A stretch of 64,000 nucleotides of DNA from Deinococcus multiflagellatus (GTDB lineage: Bacteria; Deinococcota; Deinococci; Deinococcales; Deinococcaceae), in contig NZ_JAIQXV010000001.1 of assembly GCF_020166415.1 (NCBI RefSeq), forward strand, positions 496,001 to 560,000, written 5' to 3'. Below the pieces are notes generated by a model. The model searched no databases. It saw only the letters and a list, made by a program, of their open reading frames with translations, and had not been told where the DNA came from. The translations under genes were made by a program, and so were the position numbers. Within the stretch, counting starts at the first letter, position 1. Every line of letters begins with the position of its first letter. Below, one piece after another: positions 44,050 to 51,401 of the stretch.

Positions 44050-45918
44050 ATGAAGCGAACGAAGAAAACCGCGCCCGCCTACGCGCCCCTGTTCCCCTAC
44101 CTGCCGCTGCGCGAGAACGCCGTGCTGGCCCCCGGTGAGCTGGTCATCGACAACTTTGCCGGGGTGGGCGGCGCCAGCACCGGCATGGAGGCCGCCCTGG
44201 GCCGCCCCGTGGACCACGCCATCAACCACGACCCCGTGGCGGTGAGCCTGCACCGCGTCAACCACCCGCACAGTCACCACAGCATTGAGGACGTGTGGCA
44301 GGTGGACCCCCGCGAGGTCACGCGCGGCCAGCCCGTGGCCCTGTGCTGGTTCTCGCCCACCTGCACGCATTTCAGCAAGGCGAAGGGCGCGGCGCTGCTG
44401 GACCGGGGCATCCGGGGCCTCGCCTGGGTGGCCGTGCGCTGGGCGGCACTGGTCAGGCCGCGCGTGATCATCCTGGAGAACGTCGAGGAGTTCCGCGACT
44501 GGTGCCCGCTGACCCCGGACGGCCGCCCCGATCTGAAGCAGAAGGGCCGCACCTTCAATTCGTTCGTGAACGCCCTGCGCTACCAGGGGTATCAGGTGGA
44601 GTGGCGCGAGCTGCGCGCTTGCGACTACGGCACGCCCACCATCCGCAAGCGCCTGTTCCTGATCGCCCGCCGGGACGGCCTGCCGATCATCTGGCCAGAG
44701 CCCACGCACGCCGCGCCCACCGACGCCCGGGTGAAGGCTGGCCTGCTGCAGCCGTACCGCACGGCCGCTGAGTGCATTGACTGGGATCTATTCGCGCCCA
44801 GCATCTTCGACCGCAAGAAGCCGCTGGTGCGCAACACGCATAACCGCATCGCTCAAGGAATCCGGCGGTTCGTGCTGGAAGCCAGACGGCCCTTCATTGT
44901 CACCGGCAACCACGGCGGGGAAGGCTTCCGGGGCCAGCCCCTGGACCAACCGTTCAACACCATCACGGCGGCCCATGAAGCACACGGCCTGGTTGCGCCC
45001 CATCTGACCAAGTTCAACACCGGCAGCGTGGGCCAGGACACGCGCGATCCCATCGCCACCATCACGGCAGGCGGCACCCCAGCCCGGGAGAGCACGGGCA
45101 ACACACACGGCCTGGTCGCCGCCCAGCTGGTGACGTACTACGGCCGCAAGAGTGAGACAGAAGCGCGCGGCCAGAACGGCACCGAGCCTCTGCGCACCCA
45201 GACCACCGAAAACCGGCACGCGCTGGCTACGGCCCACCTGATCCAGCACAACGGCGGCAGCCTGCCCCCAGCCGATGCCAACTACCCCGCCAGCAGCCCG
45301 GCCCGGACCGTGTTGGCTCAGGGGGGCCCACAGGGGCTGGTGAGCGGCGCTTTGGTGGCGTGTGGTGGACGTGGTGCCCAGGCCCGGCCCAAGGCGTTCG
45401 ACGAGACCATGCACACGATCACCAGCAAGGCCGACATGTGCCTCGCCACCGCGCACCTGACCGCCTACTACTCGCGCAATGGCGAGGGCGACCAGGGCCA
45501 GCCGGTCACTGAGCCCCTGCGTACCATCCCGACCGTGGACCGCTTCGGGCCGGTGATCACCACCTGCGCCACGTCACTCACTGACGCGCAGCTGGCCCGG
45601 GCTCGGCAGGTGCACGCCTTCCTGGCCGAGTTCCTGGGGGACGCGCTCACGCCCTACAGCCAGGACGGCCTGGTCGTGCTGCAGGTGCAGGGCGAGTGGT
45701 ACGTGCTGGCCGACATTGGCATGCGGATGCTCACGCCGCGCGAGCTGGCCCGCTGCCAGGGGTTTCCCGAGAACTACGTGCTGGAACACACCGCCGAGGG
45801 CACGCCGATCAGCAAGGCCCGGCAGGTGCGCGGCATCGGGAACAGCGTGTGCCCCCAGCTGGCTGAGGTGCTCACCCGCGCGCAACTCAGCGCTGCGATG
45901 GCCGAGGCGGCGGACTGA
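44050..45918 (+). CDS. Phage DNA (cytosine-5) methyltransferase with repeated target region
   Basis: The product is 622 residues. Motif I is VIDNFAGVGGASTGMEAA; motif IV with the catalytic Cys is SPTCTHFSKAKG, not the usual PPCQ; motif VI is ENVEEF; motif VIII is TIRKRLFLIAR; and the last motifs are RCQGFPENY and RGIGNSVCPQ. Between motifs VIII and IX about 280 residues carry five or six copies of a unit like P..TITA..(H)GLVA.HL..Y. It methylates cytosine, probably to protect phage DNA from host restriction. ATG 44050 follows GGAGG. Confidence 0.88.
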   Translation: MKRTKKTAPAYAPLFPYLPLRENAVLAPGELVIDNFAGVGGASTGMEAALGRPVDHAINHDPVAVSLHRVNHPHSHHSIEDVWQVDPREVTRGQPVALCWFSPTCTHFSKAKGAALLDRGIRGLAWVAVRWAALVRPRVIILENVEEFRDWCPLTPDGRPDLKQKGRTFNSFVNALRYQGYQVEWRELRACDYGTPTIRKRLFLIARRDGLPIIWPEPTHAAPTDARVKAGLLQPYRTAAECIDWDLFAPSIFDRKKPLVRNTHNRIAQGIRRFVLEARRPFIVTGNHGGEGFRGQPLDQPFNTITAAHEAHGLVAPHLTKFNTGSVGQDTRDPIATITAGGTPARESTGNTHGLVAAQLVTYYGRKSETEARGQNGTEPLRTQTTENRHALATAHLIQHNGGSLPPADANYPASSPARTVLAQGGPQGLVSGALVACGGRGAQARPKAFDETMHTITSKADMCLATAHLTAYYSRNGEGDQGQPVTEPLRTIPTVDRFGPVITTCATSLTDAQLARARQVHAFLAEFLGDALTPYSQDGLVVLQVQGEWYVLADIGMRMLTPRELARCQGFPENYVLEHTAEGTPISKARQVRGIGNSVCPQLAEVLTRAQLSAAMAEAAD

Positions 45919-45920
45919 CC

Positions 45921-46064
45921 ATGCCCACGCCCCTGAAACCCCACGAGGTCGCCCAGCTGCTGCGCCTGCACGCGCGGGGCTACACCGTGACCCAGTTGCA
46001 ACGCCTCTGCGGGCGCCCCCCGCACTTCATTAGCGCCGTCCTGGCGCAGGAGGGATTGAAATGA
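45921..46064 (+). CDS. 47-residue HTH-like phage protein
   Basis: The reading frame starts 2 bases after the methyltransferase stop and ends in an ATGA overlap with the next gene. The protein (MPTPLKPHEVAQLLRLHARG, then YTVTQLQRLCGRPPHFISAV and a short tail) has the pattern of one helix-turn-helix of the resolvase type. It may bind DNA; function unknown. Confidence 0.6.
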   Translation: MPTPLKPHEVAQLLRLHARGYTVTQLQRLCGRPPHFISAVLAQEGLK

Positions 46065-46987
46065 GCCGCACCCCGACCACGCCCACCACCACCATCGGCA
46101 CGCTCGTGGACCGCGCGAGCACCCCGCTGGACCCCGCCACCGCCCGGGCCCTGACCGCCCTGGACGGCCCCGGCTGGCGCGGCATCATCACCCGCACCGA
46201 CAGCCTGATCACCAAGGCACTGGGCAAGCTGGGCCCGAAGTACCGCACCGAGGTCAGCCTGATCAACCACGTCCTGGACCTGCAATCGTTCGCCCTGTCC
46301 CAGGTGGCCACCCAGGGCCTGCGCGCGCCCGCTGTGGTGGACCGGGAGGTGCTCAAACTCGCGCAGCTGCTGGACGAGGCGCTGCTGGGGGCCATCCGCG
46401 CGGCGGTGGAGGCGGAGACCCAGGTGGTGAGACACCAGAGCCGCGTGGACACCGAACGCGCCCTGGTGGCCCAGCGCGCGGACCTGCAGGCCGACATGGA
46501 CAACCTCTCGGCCGCTGCCGATCAGGCGCAGGCCGACGCCACGGAATACCGGCGCCAGCTCGACGCCGCCAGTGCCCAGCTGACCCGGGAAAAGGCTCAG
46601 CACGCCCAGGAACTCGCCCGCCTGCAGGCCACGCTGGAGCGCGAGCGGCAGGCCACGGTCAACCGCGAGCGCGAGACCCGCAACCGCATCCACCAGCTGG
46701 AGCACGACCTGCGGGTGGCCCAGGGCCTGATCGGCACCCTGAACCGGGAGTGCGAGCGCCTCGAAGCCCTGCTGGCTGCGCCCGCCGCCCCGGCACCCGT
46801 CCCCCAGCCAGAGCTGGGCCCCACCTGCGAGCGCGAGCGCATGAGCCTGCGCGTGTACCTGCGTGCGCTGGGGGCCAGTGAGCCGGCCACCCCGGGGCAG
46901 CTGCAGGCCTGGCGCGCGGCGTATCCCGGCGAGGCCGAGCAGCTGGCGCAGCTGCGGGCCGCCATGCGCTCCCTGGTGGCGGCATGA
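46061..46987 (+). CDS. Phage coiled-coil protein of unknown function
   Basis: The product is 308 residues. Residues about 110-240 are a long charged coiled coil (AAVEAETQVVRHQSRVDTER to QLEHDLRVAQGLIG), then a Pro/Ala linker and a C-terminal helical segment. The N-terminal third (GWRGIITRTDSLITKALG) is helical. No family recognised. Coupled at both ends by ATGA overlaps. Confidence 0.7.
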   Translation: MSRTPTTPTTTIGTLVDRASTPLDPATARALTALDGPGWRGIITRTDSLITKALGKLGPKYRTEVSLINHVLDLQSFALSQVATQGLRAPAVVDREVLKLAQLLDEALLGAIRAAVEAETQVVRHQSRVDTERALVAQRADLQADMDNLSAAADQAQADATEYRRQLDAASAQLTREKAQHAQELARLQATLERERQATVNRERETRNRIHQLEHDLRVAQGLIGTLNRECERLEALLAAPAAPAPVPQPELGPTCERERMSLRVYLRALGASEPATPGQLQAWRAAYPGEAEQLAQLRAAMRSLVAA

Positions 46988-47490
46988 CCCCCACCATCCC
47001 CCTGCAAGAGCGCGCGCAGCAGGTGCTGAAGGCGACGGACGGGCATACGCCCGGAGAGTGGAGGCTGCACGGCCCAACGTTGAAGGGTGATTTTTGGCTC
47101 TACGCGCCACGTGACCCCAATCCTGGGGAGCACTTTGTCGAGGAGGAGGAGCCCATTCACTTCATTGCTGAAACGCTGGGCTCCAGTGACGCTTCTGCTT
47201 TGATCTACTTCCCCACCCTCCGCGCCCTGCTGGCCGAGACCATCGAGGCGCTGGCCCAGGCGGAGGCGGAACTGAGCCAGATTGACGCCCTGTTGGCCCG
47301 CAGGCCCGCCCTACCCGGACGCAGCCGATTGGATGACCTGCAGTTCATGCTGGCGGTCCTTAGGGAGGCTGACCCGCGTACCGAGGTGGCCCAAAAGGTG
47401 CAGCACCACAGCGCGAAATGGACCGGGCAGGAAGGGGCCGCAGCAGACGCCGTACTGGCCCGCCCGTACTCCCTGGACGGTGACGCATGA
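46984..47490 (+). CDS. Phage protein of unknown function
   Basis: The product is 168 residues. The N-terminal part (HTPGEWRLHGPTLKGDFWLYAP) resembles small phage proteins that share an HTPGPW-like opening; the C-terminal half is helical (LLAETIEALAQAEAELSQID). Overlaps both neighbours by ATGA. Confidence 0.65.
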   Translation: MTPTIPLQERAQQVLKATDGHTPGEWRLHGPTLKGDFWLYAPRDPNPGEHFVEEEEPIHFIAETLGSSDASALIYFPTLRALLAETIEALAQAEAELSQIDALLARRPALPGRSRLDDLQFMLAVLREADPRTEVAQKVQHHSAKWTGQEGAAADAVLARPYSLDGDA

Positions 47491-48017
47491 CCATCACCAA
47501 TTTCCACGAGGCCATGCAAGACCTCAAAACCGAGCGGCCCATCACGCACGTCATCACCATCCCGAGCGGGATGGTGGCTGAGCAGCCGAGCCAAGGCGAC
47601 CTGGGCCTGCTGCTGAACCGGGCTGTCAGTGGCCTTATGCACGCGGCTTGCGCTGCCAACCTTGTACCCGCCTACATCGGCCAGCCCAGCATTCTGCCTG
47701 TGGAGGTTGCAGGTTTGGCGGAGTGTCTGGAAGCCAGCGAGCAACAGAATCTGCGAGACGTGGCCGCCATCCGACAGCTTGAATCCGCCCTCGCCACGGC
47801 CCAGGCCGAAAACGAGCGGCTGCGGGGGGCGCTGGAAGGGGCGCAGGCGCTCACGGCCAAGTGGTACGCGGAGTCCAGTCGGATTTACGCGAATTTGCCC
47901 GCCGATGGGCACAAATCAATGGCCGTCATTTCCAGCATCAGCCGTGCTCACGCCTTGGAGGAATGTGGGAATGATCTGGAGAACGCCTCCCGCACCGCCC
48001 TGGGAGGCCAGCAGTGA
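47487..48017 (+). CDS. Phage protein of unknown function, coiled-coil C-terminus
   Basis: The product is 176 residues. It has a helical region LESALATAQAENERLRGALEG near residue 95-115 and a short Cys-containing tail (EECGNDLENASR). No family recognised. Overlapping neighbours on both sides. Confidence 0.6.
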   Translation: MTITNFHEAMQDLKTERPITHVITIPSGMVAEQPSQGDLGLLLNRAVSGLMHAACAANLVPAYIGQPSILPVEVAGLAECLEASEQQNLRDVAAIRQLESALATAQAENERLRGALEGAQALTAKWYAESSRIYANLPADGHKSMAVISSISRAHALEECGNDLENASRTALGGQQ

Positions 48018-48271
48018 TGGGCCGGCGTGTTCTGACGATCTGGCAGAAACTGGCCGTGCTCCTGCTGGGTTGGCGGTACGCGATGGTCAACGTGAAACGG
48101 CGCGGTGTGTCGCACTGGGAGGTATTGCGCGTGCATGACCATCCGAGGTTAGGCCCTACGGTGCAGGTTTGGACGGCGATTGCGGGCGGGTTCCGCAGGG
48201 ACAGTGCCCCTGTGCGTATTCACGTGCGCCTCTCGGATTTTGAGCACGTCCTACTGGGAGGCCAGCAGTGA
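48017..48271 (+). CDS. Small basic phage protein of unknown function
   Basis: The product is 84 residues, rich in Arg and Trp and with one hydrophobic stretch (IWQKLAVLLLGWRYAMV). ATG 48017 overlaps the previous stop by one base; GTG 48014 is possible. No family recognised. Confidence 0.5.
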   Translation: MGRRVLTIWQKLAVLLLGWRYAMVNVKRRGVSHWEVLRVHDHPRLGPTVQVWTAIAGGFRRDSAPVRIHVRLSDFEHVLLGGQQ

Positions 48272-49017
48272 GCGGGGTGCAGGTGCCGGCGCAGGCGCGT
48301 ATCAAAGAGCTGGAAGAGGCCCTGGAAAGTGTGCTGGATGAAGCGTGGGATGGGCAGACCTCTTATGTGGTGAGTGGCGAGACGCTGCGGAGTGCGCTGG
48401 ATGTACTGCGGTATCCCATTCTCGCCACCCCGGCCCCCGCAGCGGCAGCAGAGGATACGGAAGCACTGGTGAACGAATGGCGCGAGTTGCTGATTCAGGA
48501 GCGCGTAGCCAATAAGTCATGGGATTCCCTCACTGAAGAGGAACGCCGCATCCCGTTCAGCACGGCGTATTCGCGTGAGCAAGCACGAATCAGTCTGGAG
48601 CGCCGTGTCCTGAACCTTCCGGCTGAGCGGGCGAAGCGTGAACGTGTGGCTCAGGCTGTGGCGCCTCTCGCCCAGCAGCAGGCCCCCGCCGCTGTGGCCG
48701 GGGCGGAGGCGGCAGGGGTTGACGAGTATTACTACCTCTGCGCTCTAACGAGCTTTTACGACGCTGTGAGCAAAGCCTTTTACAACTTGAATTGCGAGGT
48801 TAATCAACCAGCAGTCTTTGTTGTCGTTTCCCCGCAGCAGTGGTCAGAGGAAGCGGCGGCAGGGTTGTTGCGAGCAGGGGAGTACGTGGTAAAAACTTTC
48901 GGACCCGCGTTGCCGCTTTCGTTCCAGCGCGTAGAAAACAAGCATTGGATCGGGTATGAAGTCACCGCCTTCCCCGCCCAGCCCGAGCCGGGGCAGGCTG
49001 CTGAGGGGGTGGAGTGA
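48268..49017 (+). CDS. Phage protein of unknown function
   Basis: The product is 249 residues with a GTG start in overlap. The N-terminal helix IKELEEALESVLDEAWDG and a middle Ala/Pro linker separate it from a more beta-rich second half (QPAVFVVVSPQQWSEEAAAG). The second half is AT-richer than the surroundings. No family recognised. Confidence 0.6.
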   Translation: MSGVQVPAQARIKELEEALESVLDEAWDGQTSYVVSGETLRSALDVLRYPILATPAPAAAAEDTEALVNEWRELLIQERVANKSWDSLTEEERRIPFSTAYSREQARISLERRVLNLPAERAKRERVAQAVAPLAQQQAPAAVAGAEAAGVDEYYYLCALTSFYDAVSKAFYNLNCEVNQPAVFVVVSPQQWSEEAAAGLLRAGEYVVKTFGPALPLSFQRVENKHWIGYEVTAFPAQPEPGQAAEGVE

Positions 49018-49310
49018 TGGGGCGGATGCGCGCACGCGCCGGGGGCACCATTCGCCCTCACGCCCACAGCAGGCCCCTGGGCATCACCGACCCCAAGCGG
49101 GATAAGGGCAGGCCGGGCGCGGTCCTGACCGTGCATGGCTTCCCCATTGGCGCCCGCGTCCAATGCACGAACACCGGGTGGGTGGGCACTGTTCTGCGCG
49201 AAACGAGCGCGCCGGGCCGCGTGCTGGTGAAGGTGGGGCGCGGTCAGGTGGCGGTGTTGCCTGAACACCTCAAGCTCATGCCCGAGCCGGGGCAGGGGCA
49301 GAGGGAGTGA
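49017..49310 (+). CDS. Small phage protein, probable SH3-like beta fold
   Basis: The product is 97 residues. The core FPIGARVQCTNTGWVGTVLRE...GRVLVKVGRGQVAVLPEHLKLM has the strand pattern of small SH3/KOW-like barrels. Role unknown. ATG 49017 overlaps the previous stop by one base. Confidence 0.55.
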   Translation: MGRMRARAGGTIRPHAHSRPLGITDPKRDKGRPGAVLTVHGFPIGARVQCTNTGWVGTVLRETSAPGRVLVKVGRGQVAVLPEHLKLMPEPGQGQRE

Positions 49311-49693
49311 TGAGCATGTGGGAACTGTTCGCTATGTTCGCTGCCGGTACGCTCACGGGTGGCCTACTGGCCGGGCGCTACCTGAGCATCAAGCTCTACC
49401 CCAGGTTGCTGAACCTCAGGGATGACGCTGTGGCGCAACAGGAAAAGGCGCGGTTGGCAAAGTTGGACCTGAGTGCCCGCAGGGTTGAGCTGAGCAGCAT
49501 TGAGTCAGAGGCGGAGCGGTACAGAGAGCGGGCGGTGACCGCCGAAGCTGCCTTGGAGAGCTATTTGAGCGGTCCTGATCGGGAACGAGTGGTGTGGCTG
49601 GCGCAGCAGTTGGCCGCCCATCTCACCCCGGCTGGCATAGCGTCTCTGGTGGGGCGCGAGAGTGCCCGTGTGGACTCTGAGGCACAGCCATGA
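49310..49693 (+). CDS. Phage membrane-anchored coiled-coil protein
   Basis: The product is 127 residues. One N-terminal membrane segment (LFAMFAAGTLTGGLLAGRYL) is followed by a charged helix (AVAQQEKARLAKLDLSARR). No family recognised. Confidence 0.6.
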   Translation: MSMWELFAMFAAGTLTGGLLAGRYLSIKLYPRLLNLRDDAVAQQEKARLAKLDLSARRVELSSIESEAERYRERAVTAEAALESYLSGPDRERVVWLAQQLAAHLTPAGIASLVGRESARVDSEAQP

Positions 49694-50163
49694 CCGCCCC
49701 GCACCCGCTGGCGCCTGAGATGCTGGACGCGCTAGCTGAACTGTTGGAAGCCAGTCAGGCCCTACATGCCCTGCGAGGTCAGTGGGAGTTCGCAAAGGAC
49801 CCCGCCCCACCAGAGTGGGCCACAACGTACAACCGCGAGGTTGCCGCAAGGCAGGCAGCCCTTTCGCTCGATGCGTCTACCATCCGCGCGGCCAGTGCCG
49901 CCCTGCGCGCGCAGGCGGCGGCAGAGGCAGAGCTGAGGGAGGCGGCGCGGGTGCTGCATGGGTACTCACGCCGCTACTGCGACGGGCGGAGCACCTACGC
50001 CCCTGCGGAGCACAACCGCGCCACACATACCCTGCTGCGGCTGGGGGTGACGCTGGACCCGGACCCGATCAGCAAGAGTGGACCCTTTGCGCGAGACGGC
50101 ATGTACGGTCTGGAGCCTGCCGATCTGGCCGCCCTCGCCCAGGCCCAGGAGGGGCAGGGATGA
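49690..50163 (+). CDS. Phage protein of unknown function
   Basis: The product is 157 residues, largely helical (ASAALRAQAAAEAELREAAR), with a C-terminal segment with several Pro and Asp. No family recognised. Overlapping start and stop with its neighbours. Confidence 0.6.
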   Translation: MTAPHPLAPEMLDALAELLEASQALHALRGQWEFAKDPAPPEWATTYNREVAARQAALSLDASTIRAASAALRAQAAAEAELREAARVLHGYSRRYCDGRSTYAPAEHNRATHTLLRLGVTLDPDPISKSGPFARDGMYGLEPADLAALAQAQEGQG

Positions 50164-50216
50164 GCCGCTTCCGCTTTCGGCGTGCCCAGGCCATACCAGA
50201 ACAGGAGGACCTATGA
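50160..50216 (+). CDS. Possible 18-residue leader peptide
   Basis: ATG 50160 overlaps the previous stop, and the frame (MSRFRFRRAQAIPEQEDL) ends in an ATGA overlap with the next gene while carrying that gene's AGGAGG. It may only serve to couple translation. Confidence 0.35.
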   Translation: MSRFRFRRAQAIPEQEDL

Positions 50217-50434
50217 ACATCACCGCTCGTTTTCAGGAACCTGAACGCCTCGCCACCACACCCCGGCAACTGGCGGCCATCCTGCGCCGCCTGTACACCC
50301 TGGCGCCAGTCACCTCAAACAACGCCTATATGGGGGCTAAAACAGTGCGGTTCACGGCCCGCTCAGGGCGCCGTGAGGTGAACGCTGAATTCAGCCGCAG
50401 CGAGTGGGCAGAGTTCGCCGCCGCGTACTACTAA
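50213..50434 (+). CDS. Small phage protein of unknown function
   Basis: The product is 73 residues, alpha/beta (ITARFQEPERLATTPRQLAA...VRFTARSGRREVNAEF). A good AGGAGG lies 6 bases before the ATG. It is the last gene of the plus-strand run and is followed by a bidirectional terminator. Confidence 0.6.
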   Translation: MNITARFQEPERLATTPRQLAAILRRLYTLAPVTSNNAYMGAKTVRFTARSGRREVNAEFSRSEWAEFAAAYY

Positions 50435-50481
50435 CCCCTCTCCCCCATGCCAGCCCCCGCCCTGGCACAGGCCAGCAGCAA

Positions 50482-50527
50482 AAGCGCCCCCCGATCTGGG
50501 GGGCTTGGGCTCTGGCGCTTTATTTTT
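50482..50527. terminator. Bidirectional terminator between converging phage blocks
   Basis: The outer stem AAGCGCC/GGCGCTT encloses CCCCCC GATCT GGGGGG and is followed by TATTTTT. Confidence 0.8.
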
Positions 50528-50807
50528 CCAGCTGCGCCAGCAGGCGTTCGACCTTCGGGAGCACCTCGCTCAGCTTGCCGCCTTCCACCTGCGCGGTCAG
50601 GTGCACGCCCGGGAGGTTACACATCACGCGCACGGTGGTCAGCATGTAGTTGGTCTCCACGGGGCTGTCGTCGTTGATGGCGTCAAACGTGGCGCTGTTG
50701 TTGCGGGTGCGCACGTACACGCTGAATCCCTCGGCGTACTCCAGAAACTCGGGGTAGTTGCGGTTGGTGGCGAAGTCCTGGCTGATGGGGCGGAGGTCTT
50801 TCTGCAT
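50520..50807 (-). CDS. Small phage protein of unknown function, accessory island
   Basis: The product is 95 residues (MQKDLRPISQDFATNRNYPE start), predicted alpha/beta with a C-terminal helix LSEVLPKVERLLAQLEK. No family recognised. It is a single-gene unit with a strong promoter (50864-50892) and GAAGGAGA before the ATG. The promoter is nearly identical to those of the genes at 51025 and 52896, so all three should be expressed together. Its position next to an AcrVA2 homologue makes an anti-host role plausible but unproven. Confidence 0.65.
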   Translation of the reverse strand: MQKDLRPISQDFATNRNYPEFLEYAEGFSVYVRTRNNSATFDAINDDSPVETNYMLTTVRVMCNLPGVHLTAQVEGGKLSEVLPKVERLLAQLEK

Positions 50808-50863
50808 GGTGTTCTCCTTCGGCGGCGGGACCCTTGCGGGCTGTCTCTCCCTGGCCTGAGAAC

Positions 50864-50892
50864 AGCTTACTCTGTTTCTTGATTGTTGTCAA
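50864..50892 (-). promoter_or_regulatory. Phage promoter copy A
   Basis: On the minus strand: TTGACA, 17 bases, TAAGCT, with AAACAG just before the -10 and CTAGATAG just before the -35. Confidence 0.85.
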
Positions 50893-50926
50893 CTATCTAG
50901 AATGAATGGCGACGGCAGCCCTGGTG

Positions 50927-50932
50927 TATCCT
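50927..50932 (+). promoter_or_regulatory. -10-like hexamer TATCCT in front of the CRISPR-repeat-like element
   Basis: TATCCT would start transcription at about 50939, the first bases of the repeat-like hairpin. No convincing -35 is present. Confidence 0.35.
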
Positions 50933-50935
50933 GAA

Positions 50936-50965
50936 GGCCGCCCCCCCCGGGGCGAGGATTGAAAC
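50936..50965 (+). repeat. Solitary type I-C-like CRISPR repeat
   Basis: A hairpin CGCCCC-CCCC-GGGGCG (50939-50954) is followed directly by AGGATTGAAAC (50955-50965). Type I-C CRISPR repeats have this build: a GC hairpin and then GTGGATTGAAAC or a near variant. There is only one copy and no cas gene in the window. It lies between a phage promoter and a hairpin terminator. It may be a solitary repeat unit used as RNA anti-CRISPR, or chance. Confidence 0.4.
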
Positions 50966-50983
50966 GGTGTTGCTCACCGCGAA

Positions 50984-51015
50984 GAGGCCCCCCGACTTGC
51001 TTGCCGGGGGGCCTC
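50984..51015. terminator. Hairpin terminator
   Basis: A perfect 11-bp stem GAGGCCCCCCG/CGGGGGGCCTC without a marked T-tract. It ends the gene at 51025 and could also end a plus-strand small RNA containing the repeat-like element. Confidence 0.65.
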
Positions 51016-51024
51016 ACCTTGCGC

Positions 51025-51297
51025 TTACTCTTCGACCAGCTCGCCCTCCAGGGTCAGCAGTTCGCCCGTATCCAGGCGCACGTTGCGGTCGCTGTCCAGG
51101 TCGCCCCAGAGGCTGTCGCCGCCCTGGAAGATGCCGGCGCGGTCATCATTGAAAATCACCGTGCAGCCGCTCTGATTGGGGGTGTGGCGCAGGATTTCTA
51201 CGGTCTGGCCCACGGCCACGCTGTCCCGCAGGTCGTTGCCCTTGATCTGGTCGCGCACGTCTTCGATGTTCTGGGCGGTCACTTCGATCTTCGTCAT
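51025..51297 (-). CDS. Small acidic phage protein of unknown function, accessory island
   Basis: The product is 90 residues and strongly acidic (DLDSDRNVRLDTGELLTLEG, ending in VEE). It has a probable beta-rich fold. Acidic small proteins are common among DNA-mimic anti-restriction and anti-CRISPR proteins, but no sequence relation was recognised. It is monocistronic under promoter copy B with GAGGAGC before the ATG. Confidence 0.65.
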   Translation of the reverse strand: MTKIEVTAQNIEDVRDQIKGNDLRDSVAVGQTVEILRHTPNQSGCTVIFNDDRAGIFQGGDSLWGDLDSDRNVRLDTGELLTLEGELVEE

Positions 51298-51355
51298 GGT
51301 GTTGCTCCTCAGGCTTCGGGGTTTGGGATTTTTGCTTGCCCCCTTGCCTGAAAGA

Positions 51356-51384
51356 AGAGTACCCTGTTTCTAGTTCTCTGTCAA
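51356..51384 (-). promoter_or_regulatory. Phage promoter copy B
   Basis: On the minus strand: TTGACA, 17 bases with AGAAACAG, TACTCT. The CTAGGTAG before the -35 is close to that of copies A and C. Confidence 0.85.
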
Positions 51385-51401
51385 CTACCTAGATAGTTAG
51401 A

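Noticed and set aside
46051..46064. Second GGATTGAAA sequence in the prophage
   Set aside because: It is the Shine-Dalgarno and end of the 47-residue gene, without a GC hairpin before it; not CRISPR-like.
50936..51015. CRISPR array
   Set aside because: Only one repeat-like unit is present and there is no spacer-repeat series, so no array is claimed.
50967..51152. Plus-strand frame starting just after GAGGATTGAAAC
   Set aside because: It runs antisense into the gene at 51025 and has no protein-like composition, so GAGGATTG is not treated as its RBS.
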